NCBI GenBank assembly: GCA_965657825.1
Contig: CBFHQG010000037.1
Coordinates: forward strand, 1 to 18,879
Origin: M55B157 sp965657825
GTDB lineage: Bacteria > Actinomycetota > Actinomycetes > S36-B12
Length of the DNA stretch: 18,879 nt
Direction of reading: 5' to 3'
Part shown: one piece after another, positions 1 through 7,215 of the stretch
Layout of the letters: every line of letters starts with the position of its first letter
Numbering within the stretch: the stretch's first letter is position 1
Notes under the pieces: model-generated
Database searches by the model: none
Told to the model about the DNA's origin: nothing
What the model saw: the letters and a program-made list of their open reading frames with translations, nothing else
Program-made: the position numbers and the translations under genes

Positions 1-524
1 GCCCCGGCGTCGGCGGGAAGAGTCTCCTGGAGTGCTGCGAACAGCCGAGCGGCCTGAGACAGCGGGGCGTTGAACAGACCCGCAGCCTGCGACATCGAAG
101 CCTTCATCGCGCCGGCGAGCTTGGCCAGCAGAACCTCACGGGACTCCAGATCGGCAAGCTTGGAGATGGCAGCGGCGTCCAGGACGCGTCCATCCATGAA
201 CCCGCCCTTGACGACCAGTGCGGGATTGTCCTTGCCGAAGGTCCGTAGAGCCTTGGCCACGGCGACCGCGTCGTCCTTGACGAAGGCGATCGCGCTGGGT
301 CCGGTGAGCAGGTCGTCCAGACCGTCGATCCCGGCGTCGGCGGCCGCGCGTCGGGTCAGGGTGTTCTTGACCACCGCATAGGAGGCGAGACCGGCCAGGG
401 AACGGCGCAGCTCCTTGAGCTGGGCAACCGACAGGCCGCGATACTCGGTGAGGACGGCGGCTGAGGAGGAGCGGAACTCCTCGGTGATCTCGCCGACAGC
501 GGAGACCTTGTCTTCACGTGCCAC
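1..524 (-). CDS. rplJ: 50S ribosomal protein L10, C-terminus cut by window edge
   Basis: L10 anchors the L7/L12 dimers to 23S rRNA at the base of the ribosomal stalk, where translation factors bind. The reading frame from a GTG at 524-522 begins MAREDKVSAVGEI and contains the L10 signature AVLTEYRGLSVAQLKELR, then YAVVKNTLTRRAA and GPSAIAFV. About 174 residues are visible before the window ends, near the full family length, so only a short tail is missing. The start is set by an excellent ribosome binding site (GAGGAGGT, 532-539) with about 7 nt spacing. It follows rplA but is separated by 245 nt that hold a dedicated promoter and an L10 leader, so it is probably autoregulated by L10 or L10-L7/L12 together with rplL, expected just beyond the edge. 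Confidence 0.95.
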   Translation of the reverse strand, partial: MAREDKVSAVGEITEEFRSSSAAVLTEYRGLSVAQLKELRRSLAGLASYAVVKNTLTRRAAADAGIDGLDDLLTGPSAIAFVKDDAVAVAKALRTFGKDNPALVVKGGFMDGRVLDAAAISKLADLESREVLLAKLAGAMKASMSQAAGLFNAPLSQAARLFAALQETLPADAG

Positions 525-588
525 GGGGGGCACCTCCTCGCATCAGGGTGGATCGTCGTGGTCGGGACGGTCCACGCGGGCGAGGGCC

Positions 589-692
589 ACGCACCATGGG
601 TGCGTCAGGCGCCACCTGCGCGGGCCGACCCTGGGGTCCTTCGGTGCCGAGTCCGGGGGGACGAGGCACGACCGGCGGTCTTCGGTAGAGCG
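589..692 (-). ncRNA. L10 leader (ribosomal protein leader RNA) of rplJ
   Basis: Upstream of rplJ the transcript contains CTACCGAAGACCGCCGGT (about 691-671) and, further on, GCGCAGGTGGCGCCTGACGC (621-602). These resemble the two conserved blocks of the L10 leader, the structure that binds L10 and represses rplJL. An adjacent ACGCAC/GTGCGT hairpin occupies 589-605. Position, strand and distance to the rplJ start fit the family. The boundaries are approximate, and the call rests on recalled consensus rather than a covariance search. Confidence 0.7.
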
Positions 693-726
693 ATTCGGGT
701 TCGGTAGTCAACCGATCCGAGGGCAG

Positions 727-756
727 ACAGTACGCGACGGTGATCGCATCCGTCAA
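727..756 (-). promoter_or_regulatory. Promoter for rplJ (and presumably rplL)
   Basis: Reading the minus strand there is TTGACG (756-751), an 18 nt spacer, and TACTGT (732-727), a close match to a housekeeping actinobacterial sigma-70 promoter. It lies just downstream of the rplA stop codon (770) and about 35 nt before the L10 leader. This gives a leader transcript of roughly 190 nt starting near 720. It would let rplJ be expressed independently of the secE-nusG-rplKA transcript. Confidence 0.65.
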
Positions 757-769
757 AGCGAGGGTCCGG

Positions 770-1483
770 TTACGCCGAGTCCTCGCTGGCCACGTCGCGG
801 GTCCGGGACGGATCAACGGGGATACCCGGGCCCATGGTGGTCGACATGGTGATCTTGGAGATGTAACGACCCTTGGCCGAGGACGGCTTGGCTCGCAGGA
901 TCTCCTCGAGCACGGAGGCGTAGTTCTCCGCGAGCGCCACATCCGAGAACGACGCCTTACCGATCGGGAAGTGCAGATTGGAGTTCTTGTCCACCCGGAA
1001 CTCGATCTTGCCGCCCTTGATGTCCTCGACGGCCTTGCCGACGTCCATCGTGACGGTTCCGGTCTTGGGGTTGGGCATGAGGCCGCGCGGGCCGAGCACC
1101 TTGCCCAGCTTGCCGACTTTGCCCATCAGATCGGGGGTGGACACGGCGGAGTCGAAGCCGGTCCAGCCGCCAGCGACCCGCTCGATCAGTTCATCTCCCC
1201 CGACCTCGTCGGCTCCTGCAGCGCGGGCCTCCTCGGCCTTATCGCCCACTGCGAAAACGATGACCCGAGCGGTCTTGCCGGTGCCATGCGGGAGGTTGAC
1301 CGTGCCGCGGACCATCTGGTCAGCCTTGCGCGGGTCGACACCCAGACGCATCGACACCTCGACGGAGGGATCGAACTTCGTGGTTGCGGTCTCCTTGACC
1401 AGGCGGGTGGCCGCCAGGGGGGCGTACAGGGCCGCCGGATCGATCTTGGCGGCCGAAGCCCGATAAGCCTTGCTGCGCTTCAT
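770..1483 (-). CDS. rplA: 50S ribosomal protein L1
   Basis: L1 forms the mobile L1 stalk that helps release deacylated tRNA from the E site. The 237-residue product has the usual length and shows family blocks: KFDPSVEVSMRLGVDPRKADQ, RGTVNLPHGTGK, and GKVLGPRGLMPNPKTGTVT, the most conserved L1 motif. The ATG at 1483 has an AAGGAG site about 7 nt upstream. Its neighbour rplK lies 225 nt upstream, an unusually wide gap for this pair, and that gap contains a tandem repeat and a GC palindrome. The C-terminus ends in a short acidic tail (ASEDSA). Confidence 0.97.
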   Translation of the reverse strand: MKRSKAYRASAAKIDPAALYAPLAATRLVKETATTKFDPSVEVSMRLGVDPRKADQMVRGTVNLPHGTGKTARVIVFAVGDKAEEARAAGADEVGGDELIERVAGGWTGFDSAVSTPDLMGKVGKLGKVLGPRGLMPNPKTGTVTMDVGKAVEDIKGGKIEFRVDKNSNLHFPIGKASFSDVALAENYASVLEEILRAKPSSAKGRYISKITMSTTMGPGIPVDPSRTRDVASEDSA

Positions 1484-1546
1484 GCTGCTGCTCCTTGCGT
1501 TCGTCGGCCCGCCTCAGGGACGGACCAGGTGGCAGTGGTGGTCAGC

Positions 1547-1562
1547 GGGCCGCGCGCGGCCC
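1547..1562. repeat. 16 bp perfect GC palindrome in the rplK-rplA gap
   Basis: GGGCCGCGCGCGGCCC reads identically on both strands. As RNA it can form a 6 bp stem with a CGCG loop, about 65 nt before the rplA start and directly next to the tandem repeat at 1571-1643. Function unknown; a pause or attenuator structure is possible, but there is no U-tract to make it a classical terminator. Confidence 0.4.
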
Positions 1563-1570
1563 TCCCACCC

Positions 1571-1643
1571 GGATACTCGCTGGGTATTCAGATACTCACT
1601 GGCTATTCATACTCACTGGATATTCGTACTCACTGGCTATTCA
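1571..1643. repeat. Tandem repeat (about 4 units of 17-20 bp) between rplK and rplA
   Basis: Four head-to-tail copies, written on the plus strand as variants of TACTCACTGGCTATTCA, occupy 1571-1590, 1591-1609, 1610-1626 and 1627-1643. On the coding strand of the operon the unit is TGAATAGCCAGTGAGTA. The units differ by point changes and by 2-3 extra bases in the first two. The block is AT-richer than its surroundings and would be transcribed in the rplK-rplA mRNA. No gene reads through it. Confidence 0.85.
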
Positions 1644-1708
1644 GCTATGTGGATGGTGCGGTGTGATCGTCCGTACCGATCATCTCGGGCGATCCGTTGG
1701 TGCGAGAG

Positions 1709-2137
1709 TCAGCCACTCACCGAGACGCCCATATTGCGGGCGGTGCCCTCGATGATGCGCATCGCAGCCTCGACGTCGTTGGCGTTCAAATCCGCCATCT
1801 TCGTCTCGGCGATCTCACGAACCTGATCCCGCGTGATCGAACCCACCACGGTCGGCGGATTGCCCGAGCCCTTATCGAGCCCGGCGGCCTTCAAGATCAA
1901 CTTCGCCGCGGGGGGCGTCTTGAGTTTGAAGTCGAACGAGCGATCCTCGTAGACGGTGATCTCCACCGGGATGACCTGGCCGCGGCTGTTCTCAGTCGCG
2001 GCGTTGTAGGCCTTGCAGAAATCCATGATGTTGACCCCGTGCTGGCCGAGGGCAGGACCCACGGGAGGTGCGGGGTTGGCCTGGCCGGCCTGGATCTGCA
2101 ATTTGATGAGGCCGGAGACCTTCTTCGACGGAGCCAT
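1709..2137 (-). CDS. rplK: 50S ribosomal protein L11
   Basis: L11 binds the GTPase-associated region of 23S rRNA together with L10, and is the site of thiostrepton action and of RelA activation. The 142-residue product is full length. It contains the proline-rich N-terminal loop QAGQANPAPPVGPALGQHGVNIMDFCKAYN and a C-terminal RNA-binding domain ending EGTARNMGVSVSG. The ATG at 2137 (MAPSKKV) is the conserved start; a weak AAGGA lies about 10 nt upstream. It follows nusG by 51 nt, as in most bacteria, and precedes rplA. Confidence 0.97.
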   Translation of the reverse strand: MAPSKKVSGLIKLQIQAGQANPAPPVGPALGQHGVNIMDFCKAYNAATENSRGQVIPVEITVYEDRSFDFKLKTPPAAKLILKAAGLDKGSGNPPTVVGSITRDQVREIAETKMADLNANDVEAAMRIIEGTARNMGVSVSG

Positions 2138-2188
2138 GGCGCATAGTGTCCTTGTTCAGGCCCGAAAGACAAAATCGGGCGGGGGTGA

Positions 2189-3065
2189 TCAGTTCTTCTG
2201 GATCTGGCTGAAAGCGAGTTCGACGGGGGTCTCTCGACCGAAGATCTCCACGAGGCCGGTGACCTTCTGAGCTTCGGCATTGATCTCGGAGATCGTGGCG
2301 TGCAGGGTGGCGAAGGGCCCGTCGACGACCGTCACCGAATCGCCCACCGAGAAATCCACGACTCGGATCTCGGTGGTGGAAGCCGCACCGGCCGCTGCGG
2401 GGGCACCGGGCTTCTTCTCCGGTGCCGGTGCGAGGATCGCCACGACCTCCTCGAAACTCAATGGTGCCGGGGTGTGACCATGGCCCACGAAGCCCGTGAC
2501 CCCCGGGGTGTGACGGACCGCCCCCCCACGACTCATCGGTCAGGTCCATTCGCACCAGGACGTAGCCGGGGAACTTCGTACGCGACACCACCTTGCGCTG
2601 GCCGGACTTGATCTCGGTGACCTCCTCCATGGGCACCTCGACCTGGAAGATGTAGTCCTCCATGTTCAAACTGGCAATACGCGACTCGAGGTTGGTCTTC
2701 ACCCGGTTCTCGTATCCGGCGTAGGAGTGCACCACGAACCAGTCGCCCGGAGACAGTCGCATCTGCTCGCGGAACGCCTCGACAGGATCAACCTCGTCCT
2801 CGTCAGCAGCTTCCTCGATCGCTTCTCCGACCGCTTCGGCAACAGCCTCTTCGACTGCTTCCTCGGCGGCCTCCGCAACAGCCTCTTCGACTGCTTCCGC
2901 GACAACCTCTTCGACTGCTTCGGCGACGGCCTCTTCGACAACGTCGGCCGTGACCTGCTGGTCTACATCGCTCGCGGAAACCCCGTTCACAACAGAATCG
3001 TCTACCTCGCCGCCGGGGGCAGCAGGGGCGGCGAATGGATCGGTGATGGGGGGCTGCTCGGACAC
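2189..3065 (-). CDS. nusG: Transcription termination/antitermination protein NusG, interrupted by a +1 frameshift
   Basis: NusG binds RNA polymerase and, through its KOW domain, Rho or ribosomal S10. From a GTG at 3065 (AAGGAG at 3077-3082) the protein has a short N-terminus, an acidic Glu/Ala/Val repeat (residues about 43-92), then the NGN domain (GDWFVVHSYAGYENRVKTNL ... FPGYVLVRMDLTDESWG). The frame is lost at a run of seven C on the plus strand (2521-2527). Translation resumes in another frame as AVRHTPGVTGFVGHGHTPAP and runs through the KOW domain (FSVGDSVTVVDGPF) to the stop at 2189. Removing one base from the run restores the normal NusG sequence. Because nusG is generally essential, a homopolymer sequencing or assembly error is the likeliest cause; a true mutation or slippage is the alternative. 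Confidence 0.9.
2796..2942 (-). repeat. Imperfect in-frame repeat encoding the acidic region of NusG
   Basis: The segment consists of imperfect repeats of 12-18 nt and a longer near-identical 36 nt spaced pair (AACAGCCTCTTCGACTGCTT at about 2841 and about 2877, plus strand). They encode runs such as VEEAVAEAVEE. The translated block is almost entirely Glu, Ala and Val with no positive charge. Such DNA is prone to copy number change without breaking the frame when units are multiples of three. Confidence 0.75.
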
Positions 3066-3099
3066 GATCGGGACGACTCCTTGACGACGATGACGGCGG

Positions 3100-3321
3100 T
3101 TAGCCGAAGATGAACAACACGACCTGGGTGAACACGTAGTCGAGTCCGGCGACGATGCCGGCCATGGCCAGCACGAAGACGACGACGACGATCGTGTAGG
3201 CGATGAGCTCCTTGCGTGTCGGCCAGATGACCTTGCGCAACTCCGCGACGACCTGCCGGAGGAACAGCGCGAACCGCCCCAGCAACGATCGCTGGGTCTG
3301 TGTCGCGCCTGCATCGCTCAC
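3100..3321 (-). CDS. secE: Preprotein translocase subunit SecE
   Basis: SecE is the small clamp subunit of the SecYEG channel in the cytoplasmic membrane. From a GTG at 3321 the product is 73 residues: a cytoplasmic amphipathic helix with the hallmark RQVVAELRKVIWPTRKEL (residues about 22-39), followed by one membrane segment (YTIVVVVFVLAMAGIVAGLDYVF). This is the single-spanning actinobacterial form. The frame stays open upstream through the tRNA-Trp gene, so the longer start is rejected. A GAAAGG lies about 9 nt before the chosen start. nusG follows after about 35 nt, the near-universal secE-nusG arrangement. Confidence 0.95.
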   Translation of the reverse strand: MSDAGATQTQRSLLGRFALFLRQVVAELRKVIWPTRKELIAYTIVVVVFVLAMAGIVAGLDYVFTQVVLFIFG

Positions 3322-3410
3322 GTTGGCGAACCTTTCGTCTCGTGCCGGTCGCGGGGACCGGCGGTTGTGCGCCGTACTCGGTCGTGCTCGGTCGTGCCGA
3401 TCGGATGCAG

Positions 3411-3483
3411 CAGGGCCGGAGGGACTCGAACCCCCAACCACCGGTTTTGGAGACCGGGACTCTACCAATTGAGCTACGGCCCT
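3411..3483 (-). tRNA. tRNA-Trp (CCA)
   Basis: A complete cloverleaf on the minus strand: acceptor AGGGCCG paired with CGGCCCT, D-arm GCTC/GAGT, anticodon stem CCGGT/ACCGG around loop CTCCAAA with anticodon CCA, and T-arm with TTCGAGT. The discriminator base is G. No CCA is encoded. It sits 89 nt upstream of secE, a common actinobacterial arrangement, and may be co-transcribed with secE-nusG. Confidence 0.96.
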
Positions 3484-3678
3484 GTGGAGGTCGAACCCGC
3501 GAGCGAACCTGCAGGCACGGCGGGCCACGGCAGGTGCGACGCACACGGGTGGACAACCACCGGTTCCCCGAGTCTACGGCCGCCGGGCACCCGCCCTCCA
3601 CCGGGGGGCCAGCCGACCGGCGCAGGCCAGTCAACCCCCGGAGGCCGCCCACCGGGGATAGTCCACGAGGATGGGGCC

Positions 3679-4884
3679 ATGACCGCACCTATCCATCGGG
3701 TCTCCCGGCGCATCGGCGCCATCAGCGAATCAGCCACCCTCGCCGTCGATGCCAAGGCCAAAGCCCTCAAGGCGGCCGGGCGTCCGGTGATCGGATTCGG
3801 GGCCGGCGAGCCGGACTTCCCCACTCCCGACTACATCGTGCAGGCCGCGGTGGCGGCATGCGCGGATCCCCGCTGGCACCGCTACACCCCGGCCGCCGGG
3901 CTGCCCGAACTGCGCGACGCCATCGCCGTGAAGACCCGCCGCGACAGTGGCTTGGAGGTCGCCGCCGGACAGGTGCTCGTGACCAACGGTGGCAAGCAGG
4001 CCCTGTACAACGCCTTCGCCGCGCTGCTCGATCCCGGCGATGAGGTCCTGCTCCCGGCCCCGTACTGGACCACCTACCCCGAGTCCATCCGACTGGCGGG
4101 GGGCGATCCGGTGATCGTGCCGACCAGCGTCGAGACCGGCTATCGCGCCACCGTGGCCGACCTCGAGGCCCATACGACCGATCGCACCACCATGCTGGTC
4201 TTCGTCTCCCCGTCCAATCCCACCGGAGCGGTGTACACACCCGAACAGGTACGCGAGATCGGGCAGTGGGCCCTGGAGCGCGGTCTGTGGGTCGTCACCG
4301 ATGAGATCTACGAGCACCTGGTGTACGGCGACGCCCGGTTCTCGTCCATGCCCGTCGAGGTCCCCGACCTCGCCGATCAGTGCGTGGTCATCAACGGGGT
4401 GGCCAAGACGTACGCCATGACAGGCTGGCGGGTGGGCTGGATGATCGGGCCGAGCGACGTGGTCAAGGCAGCGGCCAATCTGCAGTCGCATGCAACATCG
4501 AATGTCGCCAACGTCTCCCAGATCGCCGCCCTCGCAGCCGTCAGCGGTGGGCTCGAGGCGGTCGATCAGATGCGGATCGCCTTCGACCGGCGACGTCGGA
4601 CGATCGTGGAGATGCTCCGGTCGATCCCCGGTGTGGAGTGTCCTGAACCTGAGGGTGCGTTCTACGTCTACCCGAGCGTGCAGGGCGTACTCGGTCGCAC
4701 GATCCGCGGGCGCACCGCCACCACATCAGCCGAACTCGCCGAGATCGTCCTCGACGAAGCTGAGGTCGCCGTCGTTCCCGGGGAAGCCTTCGGTACCCCG
4801 GGATTCTTCCGCCTGTCCTATGCCCTCGGCGATGACGACCTGGTCACCGGGGTGCACCGCATCGCCGAGCTCCTCGCCGAGTAG
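3679..4884 (+). CDS. aspC: PLP-dependent class I aminotransferase (aspartate aminotransferase type)
   Basis: Predicted to transfer the amino group between aspartate and 2-oxoglutarate in the cytoplasm. The 401-residue protein has the fold-type I landmarks: GAGEPDFPTP (about 41-50), VTNGGKQALYNAF, PYW stacking tryptophan (W130), SPSNPTGAVY (N180), DEIYE (D208, Y211), and NGVAKTYAMTGWRVGW with the Schiff-base lysine K243. A C-terminal FRLSYA supplies the carboxylate-binding arginine. The ATG at 3679 gives the typical MTAPIHRVSRRIGAISES start and has GAGG 8 nt upstream; the longer open frame runs back into the tRNA gene. It is divergent from tRNA-Trp and convergent with murB. Substrate preference (Asp, Tyr or prephenate) cannot be settled by eye. 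Confidence 0.9.
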   Translation: MTAPIHRVSRRIGAISESATLAVDAKAKALKAAGRPVIGFGAGEPDFPTPDYIVQAAVAACADPRWHRYTPAAGLPELRDAIAVKTRRDSGLEVAAGQVLVTNGGKQALYNAFAALLDPGDEVLLPAPYWTTYPESIRLAGGDPVIVPTSVETGYRATVADLEAHTTDRTTMLVFVSPSNPTGAVYTPEQVREIGQWALERGLWVVTDEIYEHLVYGDARFSSMPVEVPDLADQCVVINGVAKTYAMTGWRVGWMIGPSDVVKAAANLQSHATSNVANVSQIAALAAVSGGLEAVDQMRIAFDRRRRTIVEMLRSIPGVECPEPEGAFYVYPSVQGVLGRTIRGRTATTSAELAEIVLDEAEVAVVPGEAFGTPGFFRLSYALGDDDLVTGVHRIAELLAE

Positions 4885-4905
4885 CCGGCCATCGTCTTAT
4901 CAACG

Positions 4906-4981
4906 CGTCTGAGCTGCACACCTGAGTAACGGTTGTGGTCGTTAACTCAGACCCTTGACGACCGCAACCGTGACTCAGACG
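4906..4981. repeat. Long palindromic intergenic element, copy 1
   Basis: Arms at 4922-4944 and 4956-4978 are inverted copies (20 of 23 positions pair), separated by an 11 nt loop. The right arm ends ...GTGACTCAGACG. The left arm carries an extra CGTCTGAG at 4906-4913, separated from the rest by about 13 nt, as if a short insertion duplicating CTGAG had split it. It lies between aspC and murB, which converge, and the right arm supplies the murB stop codon. The same element recurs at 17250-17312. No T-tract follows, so it is not a canonical terminator, though it could block convergent transcription. Confidence 0.85.
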
Positions 4982-6018
4982 TGTCCGGTGCGGGGGTGGA
5001 TGACGGTGGGCTCGATGACCAGGTCGATCCCGAAGGTCGACCGGACCCCGGATGAGATCGCGTGCGCCAACTGCACAACCTCCGCGGCTGTGGCGCCACC
5101 GCGGTTGGTCAACGCCAGGCTGTGCTTGGTCGACACCCCGGCATTCGAGCCGGGAAGTCGGAATCCACGCGGGAACCCCGCGTGCTCCACCAGCCATGCG
5201 GCGCTGGTCTTGACCCGACCATCGGGCTGCACCCAGCGCGGAGCGCCATCGGGGATCGTCGGATGGTCGGCAGACGGGTCGATGACGGGGTTGACGAAGA
5301 ACGAGCCCACACTCCACGTGTCGTGATCGTCGGGATCGAGCACCATGCCCTTGGCTCTCCGGAGGTCGAGGACCACCTGGCGAACCTGCGCACTCGGTGC
5401 GCACTCCCCGACCGCGATACCGAGTCGCTCGGCGAGTTCGGCATAGGCGACCGGCTCGGACATGTCGCCACGTCGCATCTGGAAAGTGACCGACAGGATG
5501 ACCCAACGGTTCGGTTGTGATTTGAACATCGACCAGCGATAGCCGAACCCGCAATCCGGCGCCGGCAGGATCCGCACCTGCCCGTCGTGCCGGTCGAGCA
5601 CGGTCACCCGAGCGATGAGGCTCGCCACCTCGCGGCCGTACGCCCCGACGTTCTGCACCGGAGTCGCACCGACGCTGCCGGGGATCCCCGCGAGCGCCTC
5701 CATCCCGCGCAGGTTCTTCTCGATGCTCCAGGAGACGAGGCCATCCCAGTCCTCCCCCGCCTCGACCTCGATCCAGCCACCGCCACATCCCTCGTCATCG
5801 AGGGTTATCCCCCGCGACCGGATCGCCACGACAGTGCCGGTGACGCCCTCATCAGCAACGACCAGATTGCTGCCGCCGCCGAGGATCAGGAGCGGCTCAC
5901 CTGTCGCATCAGCGGCACGAACCGCCTCGATGATCTCCTGACGCGACTGAGCGACAACCACACGATCGGGTGCGCCCCCCACCCGGAGGGTCGTCCAGTC
6001 AGAAAGCGGCGTGGTCAC
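4975..6018 (-). CDS. murB: UDP-N-acetylenolpyruvoylglucosamine reductase MurB (type I)
   Basis: MurB is the cytoplasmic flavoenzyme that reduces UDP-GlcNAc-enolpyruvate to UDP-MurNAc using NADPH, a committed step of peptidoglycan synthesis. The 347-residue protein shows the FAD-binding motif ILGGGSNLVV (45-54), the flavin loop IPGSVGATPVQNVGAYG (112-128), the arginine in YRW (R161), the proton-donor serine in GSFFVNP (S239) and the late glutamate in IEPTV (E336). The length and YR segment place it in type I. The GTG start overlaps the stop of the upstream MaoC gene as GTGA (6018-6015), which implies translational coupling. The stop codon lies inside the palindromic element at 4906-4981. Confidence 0.96.
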   Translation of the reverse strand: MTTPLSDWTTLRVGGAPDRVVVAQSRQEIIEAVRAADATGEPLLILGGGSNLVVADEGVTGTVVAIRSRGITLDDEGCGGGWIEVEAGEDWDGLVSWSIEKNLRGMEALAGIPGSVGATPVQNVGAYGREVASLIARVTVLDRHDGQVRILPAPDCGFGYRWSMFKSQPNRWVILSVTFQMRRGDMSEPVAYAELAERLGIAVGECAPSAQVRQVVLDLRRAKGMVLDPDDHDTWSVGSFFVNPVIDPSADHPTIPDGAPRWVQPDGRVKTSAAWLVEHAGFPRGFRLPGSNAGVSTKHSLALTNRGGATAAEVVQLAHAISSGVRSTFGIDLVIEPTVIHPRTGHV

Positions 6019-6455
6019 GCGAGGGCGACGATGGCGGATGCCCGACCGAGCACACCCTGGCCGTTATAGGTCGCTGACACATCGAGGCGCACAAGCCGTT
6101 CATCGAGCTTCTCGGCGACGGTTGCGCAGATGCGGAGAGTGGCTCCTGCGTCGTCATCCGGCACCGGGACCGGTCGGGTGAACCGCACCCCGAATTCCTT
6201 CAGCGCACCCGGGTCCCCGAGCCAATCGGTGACGACCCGGCCTGCCTGCGCCATGGTGAACATCCCGTGCGCGATCACATCGGGCAGCCCCACAGCCTTC
6301 GCGATGCGCTCGTTCCAGTGGATGACGTTGAAGTCTCCCGACGCACCGGCGTAACGGATCAGATCAAGTCGGGTGATGGTGACCTCACGCGAGAGCACCT
6401 CGGTGCCGACGTCGACCGCGGAGTAGACCGGCACAGTGGAAGAAGAACCGGACAT
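6015..6455 (-). CDS. hadB: MaoC-like (R)-hydroxyacyl dehydratase, HadB family
   Basis: Catalytic partner of a two-subunit (3R)-hydroxyacyl-ACP/CoA dehydratase. The 146-residue hot-dog protein contains the hydratase-2 motif YAGASGDFNVIHWNERIA with the Asp/His pair at D41 and H46, followed by DVIAHGMFTMA. The ATG at 6455 overlaps the preceding stop by one base (TGATG), so it is coupled to hadA, and its own stop overlaps murB. In mycobacteria hadA-hadB(-hadC) between rpmG and tRNA-Trp/secE act in mycolic acid elongation. Many actinobacteria without mycolates keep the pair, so here the substrate is unknown; a general fatty acid role is inferred. Confidence 0.88.
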   Translation of the reverse strand: MSGSSSTVPVYSAVDVGTEVLSREVTITRLDLIRYAGASGDFNVIHWNERIAKAVGLPDVIAHGMFTMAQAGRVVTDWLGDPGALKEFGVRFTRPVPVPDDDAGATLRICATVAEKLDERLVRLDVSATYNGQGVLGRASAIVALA

Positions 6456-6916
6456 CAGGCCCCCTCCCCCGCGGCTGTGCCTCGGGAGACGATCACCGAA
6501 TGGGTGGTCACCACGACATGGCCCTCAGGATCGGTGACCTCCGCCCGCAATGTCAGCATGTCGTTGCCGGCGACCTCACGAATACCCTCGATCACTGCCT
6601 GCACCGTCAACTCGTCGCCAGCCACGATCGGTCGGTTGTAGGAGAACCGCTGCTCGCCGTGCACCACCCGCGAGTAGTCCAAGCCGAGATCAGGATCGAA
6701 CATCGCCTGACCCATGGCCGAATGAGTGAGGACGAATCCGAAGGTAGGCGGTGCGACGAGATCGGGATAACCCATGTCACGTGCGGCCGTCAGGTCGAGG
6801 CTCACCGCATTGGTGTCGCCGATCGCCCGGGCGAACTCGCGCACCTTCTCGCGGCCGACCAGATAGGGCTCGGATGCCGGATAGGTGCGCCCGACGAAGT
6901 CCGGGTTGAGTGCCAC
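6455..6916 (-). CDS. hadA: MaoC-like dehydratase N-terminal domain protein, HadA family
   Basis: Substrate-binding partner of the HadAB dehydratase. The 153-residue hot-dog protein begins MALNPDFVGRTYPASEPYLVGREKVREFARAIGD and has VAPPTFGFVL, as in the FAS1/HadA family; it lacks the Asp...His catalytic pair present in its neighbour. The GTG at 6916 has a near-perfect ribosome binding site (GAGGAGGT, 6923-6930, spacing about 6). It sits 52 nt after rpmG and overlaps hadB by one base, so a single rpmG-hadA-hadB-murB transcript is likely. Confidence 0.88.
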   Translation of the reverse strand: MALNPDFVGRTYPASEPYLVGREKVREFARAIGDTNAVSLDLTAARDMGYPDLVAPPTFGFVLTHSAMGQAMFDPDLGLDYSRVVHGEQRFSYNRPIVAGDELTVQAVIEGIREVAGNDMLTLRAEVTDPEGHVVVTTHSVIVSRGTAAGEGA

Positions 6917-6968
6917 GCCACTACCTCCTCACGCGGACTGAGGAACGACGACCCCGTGGGCCGAGGAC

Positions 6969-7136
6969 CTACCGGGTCTCCTTGTGCGCGGTGTGCTTCT
7001 TGCACACCGGGCAGAACTTCTTCATCTCGAGACGATCGGGATCGTTGCGCCGATTCTTCTTCGTGATGTAGTTGCGGGCCTTGCACTCCTCGCAGGCCAG
7101 GGTGATCTTGGGGCGGACATCGGTCGCCTTAGCCAT
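6969..7136 (-). CDS. rpmG: 50S ribosomal protein L33
   Basis: L33 is a small large-subunit protein near the E site. The 55-residue product begins MAKATDVRPKITLACEECKARNYITKKNRRND and ends HTAHKETR, with two CxxC pairs (C15/C18 and C42/C45) that bind zinc, i.e. the cysteine-containing C+ form. The ATG at 7136-7134 is preceded by AGGAGG (7142-7147). It follows tRNA-Thr and tRNA-Met and precedes hadAB, the standard actinobacterial order. It is short and easily missed, but the sequence is unambiguous. Other L33 paralogues are usual in this phylum, and the zinc-free form may exist elsewhere in the genome. Confidence 0.96.
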   Translation of the reverse strand: MAKATDVRPKITLACEECKARNYITKKNRRNDPDRLEMKKFCPVCKKHTAHKETR

Positions 7137-7215
7137 GGGGCCCTCCTGTGGTGCGCCGGCACGGAACCGGACGGTGGATCGTCATGCTGCCATGCAGCCG
7201 ATCGTCCTAGCTGCG

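Noticed and set aside
740..1666. Plus-strand open frame of 308 codons opposite rplA
   Set aside because: Antisense to an unmistakable L1 gene; its C-terminus is only the translated tandem repeat.
2727..3113. Plus-strand frame with repeated LFDCF-like peptides
   Set aside because: Arises from the antisense of the NusG acidic repeat; no start signals, and nusG explains the region.
3730..4491. Minus-strand open frame opposite the aminotransferase
   Set aside because: High-GC antisense shadow with no family features.
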